The notes under the pieces are model-generated. The model did no database searches. It saw only the letters and a program-made list of their open reading frames with translations, and was not told the DNA's origin. Positions 23,747 through 23,955 of a stretch of DNA of 23,955 nucleotides are shown here, in pieces; within the stretch, counting starts at the first letter, position 1; every line of letters begins with the position of its first letter. The translations under genes were made by a program, and so were the position numbers. The DNA comes from Planctomycetota bacterium. GTDB lineage: Bacteria > Planctomycetota > Phycisphaerae > Sedimentisphaerales > Anaerohalosphaeraceae. The stretch spans positions 1-23,955 of the forward strand of contig DAOVVQ010000017.1 of NCBI GenBank assembly GCA_030637065.1. Direction: 5' to 3'.

Positions 23747-23955
23747 CTAATGAATAACCTTATTAAGAGCGTAGGTAAAAATGCCCGAAGCGCCCCCGCG
23801 CTTTAGCTGCGGTATCAACTCGCGCTCGATCTTGTCTTCGATGATTATCTCCCCAGCCACAAACTCACTGTCGGCAAGGGGCGAAACCGTCGGGCTCTTC
23901 TCGGCGGGAAGGATCGACAGGATATTATCAAGGTCGCCCTTTTTGACGTTGAGCT
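23747..23955 (-). CDS. hisG: ATP phosphoribosyltransferase, C-terminal part (5' end outside window)
   Basis: The last 68 codons of a gene entering from the right edge. The sequence LNVKKGDLDNILSILP then AEKSPTVSPLAD, IELI-type PQLKRGGASGIF and terminal YALNKVIH is the C-terminal regulatory (HisG_C) domain of long-form HisG, which binds histidine for feedback inhibition. HisG catalyses the first step of histidine biosynthesis (ATP plus PRPP). The catalytic domains lie beyond the window. The stop is TAG at 23747-23749. Confidence 0.88.
   Translation of the reverse strand, partial: LNVKKGDLDNILSILPAEKSPTVSPLADSEFVAGEIIIEDKIERELIPQLKRGGASGIFTYALNKVIH

Overview
The window is a Wood-Ljungdahl (reductive acetyl-CoA) gene cluster from an anaerobic bacterium. 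Almost every gene is on the minus strand, so the cluster reads from high to low coordinates. The methyl branch is of the bacterial, tetrahydrofolate type (formate-THF ligase, methyl-THF methyltransferase, start of MetV). The intergenic repeats and a small conserved protein beside yebC remind me of anaerobic Planctomycetota (Phycisphaerae-like). That taxonomic guess is from memory and is only moderately supported; the pathway assignment is secure.

Layout from the right edge, in transcription order. (1) 23955-22477 is housekeeping: the C-terminal end of hisG, a YebC/PmpR protein and a 90-aa conserved hypothetical. (2) 22341-21628, the only plus-strand gene, is a zinc-ribbon HD-domain protein with a good promoter and a structured leader. 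(3) 21627-20992 is about 640 bp without a convincing gene. It holds a cloverleaf-like inverted repeat, a palindromic element and tandem 25-nt repeats resembling an insertion-sequence end. (4) 20991-20056 is a DUF3786 protein and a truncated response-regulator receiver. (5) 19921-11395 is the carbonyl branch: cooC-type ATPase, cooS/acsA (CO dehydrogenase), acsB (acetyl-CoA synthase), acsC (corrinoid protein large subunit) and the corrinoid reductive activator (RACo). (6) A 245-bp gap with palindromic repeats and a possible operator separates this from (7) 11149-6710: a second cooC-type ATPase, acsD, acsE and fhs. (8) 6601-1 encodes the electron-transfer arm for methylene-THF reduction: a giant HdrA, mvhD, hdrC, hdrB and the start of metV. 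The last four junctions are all 4-nt ATGA overlaps; metF is probably the next gene outside the window.

Together the genes would convert formate to formyl-THF (Fhs), reduce methylene-THF with a MetVF-HdrABC-MvhD type complex, pass the methyl group by AcsE to the AcsCD corrinoid protein (kept active by RACo), and join it with CO from CooS on the nickel A-cluster of AcsB. FchA/FolD, formate dehydrogenase, a hydrogenase and acetate-forming enzymes are not in the window, so the direction of the pathway in vivo cannot be read here.

The most unusual object is the 1487-aa HdrA. It has two HdrA flavin modules in one chain. A complete GltD/NfnB-like FAD-NAD(P)H domain is nested inside the inserted ferredoxin domain of the first one. 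The usual arginine pair for NADPH appears replaced by Leu-Glu, suggesting that NADH enters directly here. This is a candidate for a self-contained three-flavin, possibly electron-bifurcating hub of methylene-THF reductase.
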